Assembly: GCA_934393265.1 (NCBI GenBank)
Contig: CAKRQL010000013.1
Span: 47,066-111,065 of the forward strand
From: an uncultured Eubacteriales bacterium
Lineage (GTDB): Bacteria; Bacillota; Clostridia; Oscillospirales; CAG-272
Reading direction: 5' to 3'
DNA length: 64,000 nucleotides
The first letter of the stretch is position 1. The number at the start of each line of letters is the position of its first letter. Shown piece after piece: positions 16,700-25,522 of this stretch. The notes under the pieces are model-generated. The model did no database searches. It was not told the DNA's origin and saw only the letters and a list, made by a program, of their open reading frames with translations. Both the position numbers and the translations under genes were made by a program.

Positions 16700-17380
16700 A
16701 TGAATAACCTCAGAAAGCATGACATTCTGAAGCTGACTCTGACTGCAATGTTCGTGGCTCTGATAGTAATAATGGCTTTTACGCCGATAGGATACCTTCA
16801 TATAGGTCCGGTGTCCATAACGTTTATGGTGGTTCCGGTCGTGCTCGGCGCCTGCCTGTGCGGCACGGTGAGCGGCGCGGTGCTCGGTCTCGCATTCGGG
16901 CTGACGAGCTTTTTCCAGTGCTTCGGCATGGACCCGCTCGGCGTCTACCTCCTCGGGCAGAACGCCTTTCTGACCTTCCTGATGTGCGTGCTTCCGCGCG
17001 TGCTCATCGGGGTTTTCGCGTCCCTTGTCTATAAGCTGATAAGCCGCGGCATAAGACCGTCCGGCGAGGATGTCGGGGACGAGTGCGCGGATAACGCCCG
17101 CCCCGGCTCCACCCGCGAGATCATATCCTACACCGTATCGGGGATAGTCGGGTCGATAACGAATACCGTATTCTTTGTCGGTATGCTTGTCCTCTGCTTC
17201 TATACGACGGGTGCCCTCGCCGGCTATGCCGACGGCGCTCTTAACGTAGGTCTCGGAGAGCTTCTTATTATGCTCATTACCTCGAACAGCCTGATTGAAC
17301 TGTGTGCCGATGCGGTTCTCGTCACCCTTATCTGCACTGCGCTCCGTCCCCTTCTTCGGAGGATAGAGGCAAATTTCTGA
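16700..17380 (+). CDS. ECF transporter S component
   Basis: 226 residues with six hydrophobic segments, opening MNNLRKHDILKLTLTAMFVA and continuing AFTPIGYLHIGPVSITFMVV, which matches energy-coupling-factor substrate-binding subunits (PF12822). A polar insert sits near residues 125-140 between helices 4 and 5. These proteins bind a vitamin or metal and work with a shared EcfA-EcfT module, which must be encoded elsewhere. The sequence is nearest to what I recall of pantothenate-type (PanT) members, but the substrate is not certain. Confidence 0.85.
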   Translation: MNNLRKHDILKLTLTAMFVALIVIMAFTPIGYLHIGPVSITFMVVPVVLGACLCGTVSGAVLGLAFGLTSFFQCFGMDPLGVYLLGQNAFLTFLMCVLPRVLIGVFASLVYKLISRGIRPSGEDVGDECADNARPGSTREIISYTVSGIVGSITNTVFFVGMLVLCFYTTGALAGYADGALNVGLGELLIMLITSNSLIELCADAVLVTLICTALRPLLRRIEANF

Positions 17381-17385
17381 AACCT

Positions 17386-17445
17386 CGGGGCTGTCGCTCC
17401 GGCGCCATACCGTAATCCGGGACTGCGCACACTGCGACAGCCCCG
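17386..17445. other. 12-bp inverted repeat between the ECF gene and the pseudouridine synthase gene
   Basis: CGGGGCTGTCGC (17386-17397) is the exact reverse complement of GCGACAGCCCCG (17434-17445), with a 36-base loop. It is not followed by a T run in either direction, so it is not a standard terminator. It may stabilise the 3' end of the ECF mRNA or act as a leader structure for the next operon. Confidence 0.5.
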
Positions 17446-17469
17446 AAAAAATACCCGTGGAGGCAAAAT

Positions 17470-18159
17470 ATGTCGGAAAAAAGCATAAAGGCTCTCTTTT
17501 TTGACAGAGACCTTATAGCGATAGTAAAGCCCGCAGGTATACCGGCACAGCCGGACGCCACGGGGGATACAGACGCCCTTACCGCCGCGGCAGACTTTCT
17601 GTGCAGCTCCGGCGGCACGGCGGACGTCTACCCGGTTCACAGGCTTGACCGCGTTGTCGGCGGGGTAATGGTCATTGCGAGAAATGCGAGGTCTGCGGCA
17701 GCTCTCTCCGCCGTATTCGCGGGTCACGATATAAAGAAACGGTATGTTGCCGTCCTCGACGGTGCCGCCGCCGGGGGCGTGTATGAAAATTACATATATA
17801 AAGACGCCCGGGCAGGCAAGGCGTATGTCGTGAAAAATGCCCGCCGCGGTGCACGTCCCGCCTCGCTTGAGCTGTCCGCCGTATCCTCCGCTAAGGGCAG
17901 GCGCGGCGAAATACTGACCCTCGCCGACATACTCCTGCACACCGGACGCTACCACCAGATAAGGGTGCAGTGCGCGTCGCGCGGGACCCCGGTTCTCGGC
18001 GACGGAAAGTACGGGAGCCATGAGAACGCCTGCGTCCCCGCGCTCTTTTCCCGGAGCCTTGAATTTACGCTTTCCGGCAAAAAATATTCTTTCTCCGCGG
18101 TGCCGGATTGTACCGTCTACCCGTGGAGTCTGTTTTCAAAGGAGATATCCGTGCTATGA
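17470..18159 (+). CDS. RluA family pseudouridine synthase
   Basis: 229 residues with the RluA motif HRLDRVVGGVMVIARN, whose aspartate is catalytic, and the C-terminal HTGRYHQIRVQCASRG motif. There is no S4 RNA-binding domain at the N terminus, so it is a short member. It isomerises uridine in rRNA or tRNA; the site cannot be predicted. GTGGAGGC precedes the ATG. The stop overlaps the start of the next rRNA methyltransferase gene by four bases, giving a two-gene RNA-modification operon. Confidence 0.92.
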   Translation: MSEKSIKALFFDRDLIAIVKPAGIPAQPDATGDTDALTAAADFLCSSGGTADVYPVHRLDRVVGGVMVIARNARSAAALSAVFAGHDIKKRYVAVLDGAAAGGVYENYIYKDARAGKAYVVKNARRGARPASLELSAVSSAKGRRGEILTLADILLHTGRYHQIRVQCASRGTPVLGDGKYGSHENACVPALFSRSLEFTLSGKKYSFSAVPDCTVYPWSLFSKEISVL

Positions 18160-19382
18160 GAAATTATCCGGTCGTAACCGTAAGTGAAAAGGCGGAAAAA
18201 TCCCTCCGCGGCGGGCACCCGTGGGTGTATTCCGACGAGGTGCGGGAGGTGTGTGGCGCCTATGCCCCCGGCGATATAGTCGACGTGAAGTCCGGAAAGG
18301 GAAAATATCTCGGATCAGGATATATAAACGACAGCTCGAAGATACGGGTCAGGATAATATCGAAAAATCCGAACGACCGCTTTGACAGGGCATTTTACGA
18401 GCGGCGCGTCCGCTATGCCATAGATTACCGCAGGACCGTAATGGGCGATGATTTCTCTGCCTGCCGGCTGATATTCGGTGAGGCGGATATGCTCCCGGGG
18501 CTCACCGTCGACAGATTTTCAAATGTCCTCGTCACCGAGACTCTCTGCCTCGGCACCGAGAGGGTAAAGGATATTATTTTCTCATCTCTTGTAAGCACCC
18601 TCCGTCAGATGGGAGAGAGAATAGACGCGATATATGAGCGCAACAGCTCGCCGATCCGCGCCCTTGAGGGTATGGAGAGCTATGACGGATATTATTTTGC
18701 TCCGGGGCTTGACCTTTCGGAGATCCCGGGCGGCTCGGTATTCATTACCGAGAACGGGATAAAATACCGTGTCGATTTTGTGAACGGACAAAAGACAGGA
18801 TTTTTCCTTGACCAGAAATATAACAGACAGGCTGTCGCAAAAATATCGCGCGGTCGCCGTGTCCTCGATTGCTTTACGCACACCGGCTCCTTCGGGCTGA
18901 ATGTCGCGGCGGGCGGGGCAGCATCGGTTCTGAGCGTCGATATATCCGACGCGGCGCTTGATGTCGCGCGGGAAAACTGCGCGCTGAACGGCTTCTCCGA
19001 CAGAATAGAATACCGCGCGGCTGATGTCTTTGACCTGCTCTCGGAGTACGAGAGGGAGGGAAAACGCGACTTTGACCTGATAATTCTTGACCCTCCGGCA
19101 TTCACAAAGAGCCGTGCGACCCTCAAAAATGCGATAAAGGGCTACCGAGAGATAAATTACAGGGCAATGAAGCTCCTGCCCCGCGGCGGCTACCTTGCCA
19201 CCTGCTCCTGCTCGCACTTCATGACCGATACCTACTTCAAGCAGATGCTCCATAACGCGGCAGAGGACGCCGGAGTATCCCTCCGTCAGATAGAGGCAAG
19301 GACACAGTCTCCCGACCACCCGATACTCTGGAACGTCCCGGAGACCGACTATCTGAAATTCTATATCTTCCAGATAGTCTGA
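18156..19382 (+). CDS. rlmI: Class I SAM-dependent rRNA methyltransferase, RlmI family
   Basis: 408 residues. The N-terminal PUA domain starts KSLRGGHPWVYSDEV. The methyltransferase has VLDCFTHTGSFGLNVA (SAM motif I) and IILDPPAFTKS (motif IV), then the SCSH end motif. In E. coli RlmI makes m5C1962 in 23S rRNA; the family call is firm but the exact base is inferred. The ATG at 18156 overlaps the preceding stop (ATGA) and has AAAGGAGATATC upstream, so the longer frame from 18108 is not used. Confidence 0.92.
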   Translation: MRNYPVVTVSEKAEKSLRGGHPWVYSDEVREVCGAYAPGDIVDVKSGKGKYLGSGYINDSSKIRVRIISKNPNDRFDRAFYERRVRYAIDYRRTVMGDDFSACRLIFGEADMLPGLTVDRFSNVLVTETLCLGTERVKDIIFSSLVSTLRQMGERIDAIYERNSSPIRALEGMESYDGYYFAPGLDLSEIPGGSVFITENGIKYRVDFVNGQKTGFFLDQKYNRQAVAKISRGRRVLDCFTHTGSFGLNVAAGGAASVLSVDISDAALDVARENCALNGFSDRIEYRAADVFDLLSEYEREGKRDFDLIILDPPAFTKSRATLKNAIKGYREINYRAMKLLPRGGYLATCSCSHFMTDTYFKQMLHNAAEDAGVSLRQIEARTQSPDHPILWNVPETDYLKFYIFQIV

Positions 19383-19463
19383 AAAAGCACGAAATCAATA
19401 CACGCCCCACGCCCCTTTCCGCTCTAAGCTGACGGAAAGCCCGGTACAGACGAGGTTTTATAT

Positions 19464-20630
19464 ATGTGTGAAAAGCTCTTTTACAAGGACGCTTATATAA
19501 GTGAATTTACATCCGTCGTCACCTCCTGCGGGAGCGCGGACGGCGGCTATGCGATAACCCTCCGGGAGACTGCCTTTTTCCCAGAGGCGGGCGGGCAGGG
19601 GTGCGACGGCGGGTGGATAGACGACCTCCGGGTCACGTCGGTTTACGAGTCGGGTGGCGGGATTTTTCATATTGTCCCGTCGTCGCTCCCGGTCGGGACG
19701 AAGGTTTTCTGCCGTCTCGATTTTTCCCCGAGGTACGAGCGTATGCAGTGCCATACGGCGGAGCACATGTTCTCCGGCACGCTCCATCGTCTCTTCGGCG
19801 CGGAGAATGTCGGCTTTCACCTCTCGGAGCGGGAGATGACCCTTGATACCGATATTCCGCTGACGCGGGAACAGCTTGCCGCGGCGGAATATGAGGCGAA
19901 CCTCGCGGTCTACCGCAATATTCCCGTCGTCGCATACTACCCGACGTCAGAGGAGGCGGCGAATATATCCTACCGCTCAAAGGGCGAGTACGCCGCGGGA
20001 GAATTGCGTCTTGTCAGAATAGACGGCGTCGATGTCTGCGCCTGCTGCGCGCCGCACGTCCGCTCGACCGGGGAGGTCGGGATAATAAAGGTGCTTTATT
20101 CCGAAAAGCATAAGGGCGGCACCCGGGTGTATCTCACCGCCGGTGTGAGAGCCTACCGTATACTTTCGGAGGAGCATGAAACGCTGAGAAAAATTTCCGT
20201 CTGCCTCTCCGCCCCGGCTTCGGAGTGCGCAGAGGCTGTCGCAAAAACGGTTTCGGATATGCGGGACACGGCGGCAGAGTACCGCGTATACCGCACCTCG
20301 GTTGCGACACGGCTCGGTGCCACACTCCCGTATACCGACGGTAACCGGATATGCGTCCTTAATGATACGGAGCCGGAGACGCTCCGTGCCTTTGCCGACG
20401 CCGCAAAGGAGAGAGCCGGAGGGCTCACTCTCGCCCTCTCCGGTGAGGAGGGAAATTACAGATACGTGCTCGCCTGCCGCGGGGAAAGCATCGCACCGCA
20501 TGTGACGGCGCTTAACCTCGCGCTCTCGGGTCGCGGCGGCGGCAGGGGAGAGATGGCACAGGGGACGGCTTCGTCCGCACTCAAAAAAGCCGAGGAGCAC
20601 CTCGGCGTCAAAGCCTCGGTGCTCCTCTGA
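19464..20630 (+). CDS. Alanyl-tRNA editing protein, long AlaX type
   Basis: 388 residues. The first part is like the beta-barrel of AlaRS (FFPEAGGQGCDGG). The editing domain holds the zinc ligands: HTAEH around residue 95 and CACCAPH about 110 residues later. The C-terminal part looks like DHHA1 (LALSGRGGGRGEMAQGT). It frees tRNA-Ala that was wrongly charged with Ser or Gly. It stands alone downstream of the RlmI gene after an 80-base gap. The last codons form one arm of the terminator. Confidence 0.92.
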   Translation: MCEKLFYKDAYISEFTSVVTSCGSADGGYAITLRETAFFPEAGGQGCDGGWIDDLRVTSVYESGGGIFHIVPSSLPVGTKVFCRLDFSPRYERMQCHTAEHMFSGTLHRLFGAENVGFHLSEREMTLDTDIPLTREQLAAAEYEANLAVYRNIPVVAYYPTSEEAANISYRSKGEYAAGELRLVRIDGVDVCACCAPHVRSTGEVGIIKVLYSEKHKGGTRVYLTAGVRAYRILSEEHETLRKISVCLSAPASECAEAVAKTVSDMRDTAAEYRVYRTSVATRLGATLPYTDGNRICVLNDTEPETLRAFADAAKERAGGLTLALSGEEGNYRYVLACRGESIAPHVTALNLALSGRGGGRGEMAQGTASSALKKAEEHLGVKASVLL

Positions 20631-20641
20631 ATATTCTTTTT
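20592..20641 (+). terminator. Terminator overlapping the end of the AlaX gene
   Basis: GAGGAGCACC / GGTGCTCCTC forms inside the last codons, and the T run (TTCTTTTT) comes just after the stop codon. The convergent dCMP deaminase gene ends only ten bases further on. Confidence 0.75.
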
Positions 20642-20650
20642 CCGGGAATA

Positions 20651-21148
20651 TCATTCTTCAACCTCAAAATTCAGGACTATTTCGGATCTTGTGGGCTTGA
20701 ATTTCGTCAGCTTTATTCCCGCCGCCGTCATCATCCTGCGTGACGCCTCGGTAGACTCGGTTCCTTTGTACTTGTCGGAAAGATAGATAACCTCGCGTAC
20801 CCCTGCCTGTATTATTGCTTTCGCACATTCGTTGCAGGGAAACAGCGCGACGTAGAGAATGGAGTCCGCGAGGGATTTTCCCCGCGTGTTGAGTATCGCA
20901 TTGAGCTCCGCGTGTACGACGAAGTTGTACTTCGTCTCGCCGAGGGATGCGTCACGGTTCCACGGGAACTCGTCGTCAGAGCACCCCTGCGGGAAGCCGT
21001 TGTAGCCTGTTGAGAGTATTCTGCGCTGTCTGTCGACAATACATGCGCCGACGCGGGTGTTCGGGTCCTTCGACCTCTCCGCGGCGAGGAGCGCGACCCC
21101 CATGAAATATTCGTCCCAGCTTATGTATCCGTTTCTCTTCTCGGTCAT
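20651..21148 (-). CDS. comEB: Deoxycytidylate (dCMP) deaminase
   Basis: 165 residues. Zinc-binding deaminase motifs are HAELNAIL (His ligand and catalytic Glu) and PCNECAKAII (two Cys ligands). The opening SWDEYFMGVALLAAERSKDPNTRVG-like stretch is typical of dCMP deaminases, including ComEB of competence operons. It converts dCMP to dUMP for thymidylate synthesis. No com genes are near, so the symbol refers to the family, not to competence. The start has CGGAGGTAAT and a perfect promoter lies 58 bases upstream. Confidence 0.93.
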   Translation of the reverse strand: MTEKRNGYISWDEYFMGVALLAAERSKDPNTRVGACIVDRQRRILSTGYNGFPQGCSDDEFPWNRDASLGETKYNFVVHAELNAILNTRGKSLADSILYVALFPCNECAKAIIQAGVREVIYLSDKYKGTESTEASRRMMTAAGIKLTKFKPTRSEIVLNFEVEE

Positions 21149-21205
21149 ATTACCTCCGGGGGAGCCGCGGGTTGCGCGGGCATCCTTTTAACTGATTTTT
21201 ATTGA

Positions 21206-21234
21206 AGTATAGCATAAATTATCCGCACTGTCAA
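21206..21234 (-). promoter_or_regulatory. Consensus promoter of the dCMP deaminase gene
   Basis: Read leftward: TTGACA, 17 bases, TATACT. It overlaps the TTG at 21202 that would otherwise extend the divergent radical SAM gene, which argues for the later start of that gene. Confidence 0.88.
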
Positions 21235-21252
21235 GTGCCGCGGGGGTCCATT

Positions 21253-22194
21253 ATGAACGCTGCCGTAAAAGAAAAATATGAATACGGGCGACAGCTCACA
21301 TATTCGCCCTGCACCCTCTGCGCAAGAATGTGCCGCGCCGCGAGAGACTCCGGCGGGCGCGGTGCCTGCCGCATGGGGTGCGCCCCCGTTGTCGCGCGTG
21401 CCGCTCTACACATGTGGGAGGAGCCGCCAATATCCGGAACCCGCGGTGCGGGCGCGGTCTTTTTTTCCGGCTGCTCGCTCGGATGTATTTATTGCCAGAA
21501 CCGGGAGATCTCCCGGGGGGAGAGCGGCATTGAGACAGACACCGGCCGTCTCTCGGAGATATTCTTTGAGCTCCGCGCCGCCGGAGCGCATAATATCGAC
21601 CTCGTCACCCCGACGCATTTTGCGCCGTCGGTTATCGCGGCGATAGACATGGCGCGGAGCCGCTGCTTTGACCTCCCGTTTATATGGAACACATCGTCCT
21701 ACGATACGAGGGAGACAATACGTGCTCTCGCGGGCAGGGTGGATATTTTTCTACCCGACCTTAAATACTCCGGCGGGGCACTCGCGGAAAAATACTCCGC
21801 CGCCCCGGATTACCCGGCAGTGGCGCGCGCCGCGATAGAGGAAATGATGCGCATATCCCCAACACCCGTGTATGATAATGAGGGAATAATGAGGCGGGGC
21901 GTCATCGCTCGCATACTGCTCTTGCCCGGCAGGGTTGCGGAGGCAAAGCGGTCGGTCGCATACCTCTATCATACCTACGGCGACAATATCGTAATAAGCC
22001 TTATGAGCCAGTATACACCTCTCCCGAATCTCCCGCGTGAGCTCTCCCGTCCCGTCAGTCGCGAGGAGTACCGTGATCTTTGTGATTACGCTATGCGCAT
22101 AGGCGTAACGAACGCCTTTATACAGGAGGGCGGTGCCGCCGCGGAGAGCTTCATTCCGCCTTTTGATAATACGGGCGTCCTCCCGCGGGAGTAG
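21253..22194 (+). CDS. Radical SAM protein, pyruvate formate-lyase activase-like (PflX/COG1313 type)
   Basis: 313 residues from the ATG at 21253, with GCGGGGGT upstream. The [4Fe-4S] motif is CSLGCIYC, followed by QNREIS. An N-terminal cysteine cluster (CTLCARMC, then CRMGC) may bind another Fe-S centre. Late motifs SLMSQYTPL and FIQEGG match the COG1313 group of PFL-activase homologues. Enzymes of this group cleave SAM to make radicals; the substrate is unknown. No glycyl-radical enzyme is next to it. Confidence 0.88.
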   Translation: MNAAVKEKYEYGRQLTYSPCTLCARMCRAARDSGGRGACRMGCAPVVARAALHMWEEPPISGTRGAGAVFFSGCSLGCIYCQNREISRGESGIETDTGRLSEIFFELRAAGAHNIDLVTPTHFAPSVIAAIDMARSRCFDLPFIWNTSSYDTRETIRALAGRVDIFLPDLKYSGGALAEKYSAAPDYPAVARAAIEEMMRISPTPVYDNEGIMRRGVIARILLLPGRVAEAKRSVAYLYHTYGDNIVISLMSQYTPLPNLPRELSRPVSREEYRDLCDYAMRIGVTNAFIQEGGAAAESFIPPFDNTGVLPRE

Positions 22195-22254
22195 GGCGGG
22201 GGCAGGGCAAATCCTCCGCCTTTTCCTGTCGCCCGGCGGTTGCGCAACCTGACG

Positions 22255-22956
22255 TTATTCTCTTATAAGGTCATCCATTCCGTACAACCCCGGCGCGCGC
22301 CCGGAGAGAAAATTCAGCGCGCGTATCGCCCCGGCGGAGAAGACCTCCCGCCCCTCCGCCCGGTGAATTATCATAAGCGTTTCATACCCGGTTGTGATGG
22401 TGAAAATATGCTCCCCGGGCAGATTGCCGAGGCGGAGGGAGTATACGGGAATATCGCCCCTGCCCGCGCCGCGCAACCGCTCGCATAGGGCGCGGGCGCT
22501 CCCGCTCGGGGCGTCTGCCTTGCCCTTTCTGTGCGCCTCGGTCACCGCTATGTCCCCCTCGGGGAAGAGGCGCGCCGCGTCAGATGCGTATTTTGTGAGC
22601 GCGGCCATTCCGGGTGAGAGATTAGGAGAGAGAAACACCGGGATTCTCCCCGCCGCGCGCCGTATGTCGGATAGCTCTTCTTCCGTCTGCCCGGTCGTCC
22701 CGATAAGCAGCGGGAGCCGGCGCGAGAGGCAGAATGAGAGGACATCCTTTGTACATTCCCGGGAGGAAAAATCTGCGACCGCGTCACATTCCGGGAGCCC
22801 CGAGAGCCTCTCTGACCATGCGAAATCGATACACGGGGGGCGGTGTCGGCTCACCCCGCCTGAGAGCGTATTACCCCCGGAGCTTTCCTCATTCATGAGT
22901 GCGCGACAGAGGAGCGTGCCTATGCGCCCGGTACAGCCGTTTACGGCAATTCTCAT
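22255..22956 (-). CDS. dapB: 4-hydroxy-tetrahydrodipicolinate reductase
   Basis: 233 residues, somewhat shorter than the usual 250-270. The NAD(P)-binding start is MRIAVNGCTGRIG, the middle has LIGTTGQTEEEL, and the signature is EAHRKGKADAPSGSA. In most DapB proteins this reads EAHHxxKxDAPSGTA, so the second histidine is Arg here; the first His and the Lys are kept. It reduces the cyclic intermediate of lysine and diaminopimelate synthesis. It stands alone with GGAGGAAG before the ATG; no other dap gene is in view. Confidence 0.92.
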   Translation of the reverse strand: MRIAVNGCTGRIGTLLCRALMNEESSGGNTLSGGVSRHRPPCIDFAWSERLSGLPECDAVADFSSRECTKDVLSFCLSRRLPLLIGTTGQTEEELSDIRRAAGRIPVFLSPNLSPGMAALTKYASDAARLFPEGDIAVTEAHRKGKADAPSGSARALCERLRGAGRGDIPVYSLRLGNLPGEHIFTITTGYETLMIIHRAEGREVFSAGAIRALNFLSGRAPGLYGMDDLIRE

Positions 22957-23021
22957 TTTTCTTCCTCCGTTCCGATTTGTAATGTAAATAAAAGTTATGC
23001 TTTTGAATATACCGATACTTG

Positions 23022-23077
23022 TTTTACAGAGATTTTACATAAAAAGTACAGCCGCCTTTACCTTTCCGGTATAGAAT
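23022..23077 (+). promoter_or_regulatory. Direct-repeat operator (PhoP/OmpR-type) upstream of the two-component genes
   Basis: TTTTACA at 23022, TTTTACA at 23033 and AAGTACA at 23044 repeat at exact 11-base steps, followed by a -10-like TATAGAAT at 23070-23077 with no good -35. Tandem 11-bp repeats in place of a -35 box are the classical site for PhoB/PhoP response regulators, so the regulator encoded next probably activates its own gene. Confidence 0.55.
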
Positions 23078-23101
23078 TTATATAAAAAGGAGAGAAAAAA
23101 C

Positions 23102-23770
23102 ATGATATATCTTGTTGAGGACGATGTAAGCATACGGGATCTTATGATATATGCGCTCGGTGCCTCGGGTCTCCCGGCGAAGGGATTCTCTTCGTCGCCC
23201 GAGCTCTGGGAGGCGCTCTCGTGCGAAATGCCCAAGCTTATAATACTCGATATAATGCTCCCCGGCGAGGACGGGATAAGCATACTGAAAAAGCTCCGTG
23301 CAAATCCCGCGACGTCGGCTGTCCCGGTGATTATGGCGACGGCAAGGGCGACCGAGTACGATAAGGTAACGGGGCTCGACCTCGGGGCGGATGACTATCT
23401 TGCAAAGCCGTTCGGAATGATGGAGATGGTATCGCGCGTTCGCGCCGTGCTCCGCCGCGCATCGCCGGAGGCGACAAAGTCACTCTCGGCAGGCGCGGTT
23501 TCAATGAACCTTGCGGAGCATACCGTCACCGCCTGTGGCGAGAGGGTGACGCTTACTCTTAAAGAGTATGAGCTCCTCCGCCTGTTTCTTGAAAATCCCG
23601 GTATGGTATTCACGCGCGAGCACCTTATGAACAGCGTCTGGGGCAACGACTTCTTCGGCGAGACCCGGACGGTAGATGTCCATATAGGCACGCTGCGTAC
23701 AAAGCTCGGCGCCTGCGGCGATTATATTCAGACCGTGCGCGGCGTCGGATACAGAATGGAGGCAAAATAA
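23102..23770 (+). CDS. OmpR/PhoB family response regulator
   Basis: 222 residues. Receiver domain 1-118 has the acidic pocket at E6-D8, the phosphorylated D50 in LIILDIMLPGEDG, and the conserved Lys in DDYLAKPF. The C-terminal winged helix (about 130-222) has LTLKEYELLRLFLENPG and TVDVHIGTLRTKLG. It is followed after two bases by the histidine kinase. The kinase architecture and the upstream repeats suggest a PhoP-PhoR phosphate system, but no phosphate transport gene is nearby. The start has AAAAAGGAGAG. Confidence 0.93.
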   Translation: MIYLVEDDVSIRDLMIYALGASGLPAKGFSSSPELWEALSCEMPKLIILDIMLPGEDGISILKKLRANPATSAVPVIMATARATEYDKVTGLDLGADDYLAKPFGMMEMVSRVRAVLRRASPEATKSLSAGAVSMNLAEHTVTACGERVTLTLKEYELLRLFLENPGMVFTREHLMNSVWGNDFFGETRTVDVHIGTLRTKLGACGDYIQTVRGVGYRMEAK

Positions 23771-23772
23771 GA

Positions 23773-25428
23773 ATGACAGGCAGAATATTCCGCTCGATAT
23801 GCCTTGCGGCAATGGGTGTGTTCATAATTCTTCTGAGCGTGATAATGAGCGTCCTGTACGGCTATTTTTCATCAACTCAGGCGGGCTCGCTCCGCGATGA
23901 GACGGAGATTGCCGCCCGCGGTACAGAGCTCTCGGGTAAGGAATATCTTGAAACCCTTGAGGCTGAAAAATACCGGGTGAGCTGGATATCCGCGGACGGC
24001 AGCGTCATATTCGACAGTGCAAAGGACTCCTCCTCTATGGAAAATCACCTTGAGCGCGAGGAGATAAAGGAGGCGCTTGAGACCGGCGTCGGCGAGTCCG
24101 CGAGGTTTTCGGACACGATAATGGAGAAACAGCTATACTGCGCCATGCGTCTCTCGGACGGCTCTGTCCTCCGCCTCTCGGTAAAGCAACTGACTTGGTG
24201 GTCGATAATTCTCGTAATGCTCCAGCCGATAGCCGTGAGTGCCGTGATATGTGCCGCCCTGTCGCTGCTTCTCGCTTACAGGCTCTCGCATGTCATAGTG
24301 AAGCCGTTAAATAACATAGACGCCGACTCCACGGATACAGCCGTCTATCCGGAGCTTGCCCCGGTCGTCTCCCGCCTGCGCGTGCAGAAAAAACAGCTTG
24401 AAGAGCAGGAGGAGCGTCTCGTGCGTCAGCGCCGCGAGTTCGAGACCGCGACGGGCGGAATGTCGGAGGGAATAGTTCTTCTCTCCGAGGACGGCGGACT
24501 CCTGAGCGCGAACCCCGCCTCGCGCAGAATACTTTCGCTTGACGGAGAGTTAACCGGAAGATTTCCGGAGCTTGACGAAACGGTAGCGGAGGCGCGGGAC
24601 GGCGGCGTACATCGCGAGATGATGAAGGAAATATCCGGCAGGGAGTATCACTTCCTTGTCAGCCCGGTAATGAGTGACGGGCACGTATGCGGCACGGCTA
24701 TAATCATAATGGATATAACCGAGCGCGAGACGGCAGAGAAAATGCGCCGCGAGTTCACGGCGAATGTGTCGCACGAGCTGAAAACCCCGCTCCAGAGCAT
24801 ATCCGGATATGCGGAGCTCCTTTCCTCCGGCATGGTGCGCGAGGAGGACAGAGGGGAGTTCTATTCCCGTATATATTCCGAAGCGCGCAGAATGATAACC
24901 CTTGTCGGCGATATTATCCGTCTCTCCCGTCTTGATGAGGGGGCGGGAGACATGAAGCGCGAGGACGCCGAGCTCTCCGCCATAGCCTCCGCCGCGGTGG
25001 AGGAGCTGCGCGATGTGGCGAAGAGCGCGGGCATAACCATAGAATACGACGGCGAGAGCGCAATGCTGAAAAATGCAATACCCGGGCTCCTGTCGCTCAC
25101 GGTCTATAACCTCTGCGACAACGCGATAAAATATAATAAAGACGGCGGCAAGGTTACGGTAGAGGTCAAAAAGACCGACGGCGGCGCCCGCCTTACCGTC
25201 TCGGATACCGGTATAGGAATACCGGAGGACTCGCTCGAGCGGGTGTTCGAGAGATTTTACCGCGTGGATAAGAGCCGCTCAAAGGAGGTCGGCGGCACGG
25301 GTCTCGGTCTTTCGATAGTAAAGCATGCCGCGCTTCTCCATAATGCAAGGCCGGAGATACACAGCACGGTAGGGCAGGGTACGACGATAAGTATTCTCTA
25401 TCCCGAGGATTGCTCCGTCGCGGAGTAA
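23773..25428 (+). CDS. Sensor histidine kinase, PhoR-like
   Basis: 551 residues. TM1 is at about 8-35, an extracytoplasmic sensor part lies at 36-140, and TM2 at about 148-175, then a linker and a PAS domain (about 220-320, ending IIMDITERE). The DHp domain has the phospho-acceptor H334 in NVSHELKTPLQSISGYAE. The ATPase domain has NLCDNAIKY (N box), DTGIGIPED (G1) and GGTGLGLSIVKH (G2). It phosphorylates the regulator just upstream. The Tm-sensor-Tm-PAS-HisKA order fits PhoR. It ends before a bidirectional terminator. Confidence 0.93.
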   Translation: MTGRIFRSICLAAMGVFIILLSVIMSVLYGYFSSTQAGSLRDETEIAARGTELSGKEYLETLEAEKYRVSWISADGSVIFDSAKDSSSMENHLEREEIKEALETGVGESARFSDTIMEKQLYCAMRLSDGSVLRLSVKQLTWWSIILVMLQPIAVSAVICAALSLLLAYRLSHVIVKPLNNIDADSTDTAVYPELAPVVSRLRVQKKQLEEQEERLVRQRREFETATGGMSEGIVLLSEDGGLLSANPASRRILSLDGELTGRFPELDETVAEARDGGVHREMMKEISGREYHFLVSPVMSDGHVCGTAIIIMDITERETAEKMRREFTANVSHELKTPLQSISGYAELLSSGMVREEDRGEFYSRIYSEARRMITLVGDIIRLSRLDEGAGDMKREDAELSAIASAAVEELRDVAKSAGITIEYDGESAMLKNAIPGLLSLTVYNLCDNAIKYNKDGGKVTVEVKKTDGGARLTVSDTGIGIPEDSLERVFERFYRVDKSRSKEVGGTGLGLSIVKHAALLHNARPEIHSTVGQGTTISILYPEDCSVAE

Positions 25429-25522
25429 TGCCTGCGCAGTGCCGAAAATAAACTGCCCGTAATTTCAGGCGCGGTAGCTGCACCCACAAAGCGGTGCCGC
25501 GCCGGAACAATATTTTTCGACG

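Noticed and set aside
21202..21252. TTG start giving the radical SAM protein 17 extra residues
   Set aside because: That codon lies inside the consensus promoter of the divergent dCMP deaminase gene and has no ribosome site; the ATG at 21253 follows a purine-rich site.
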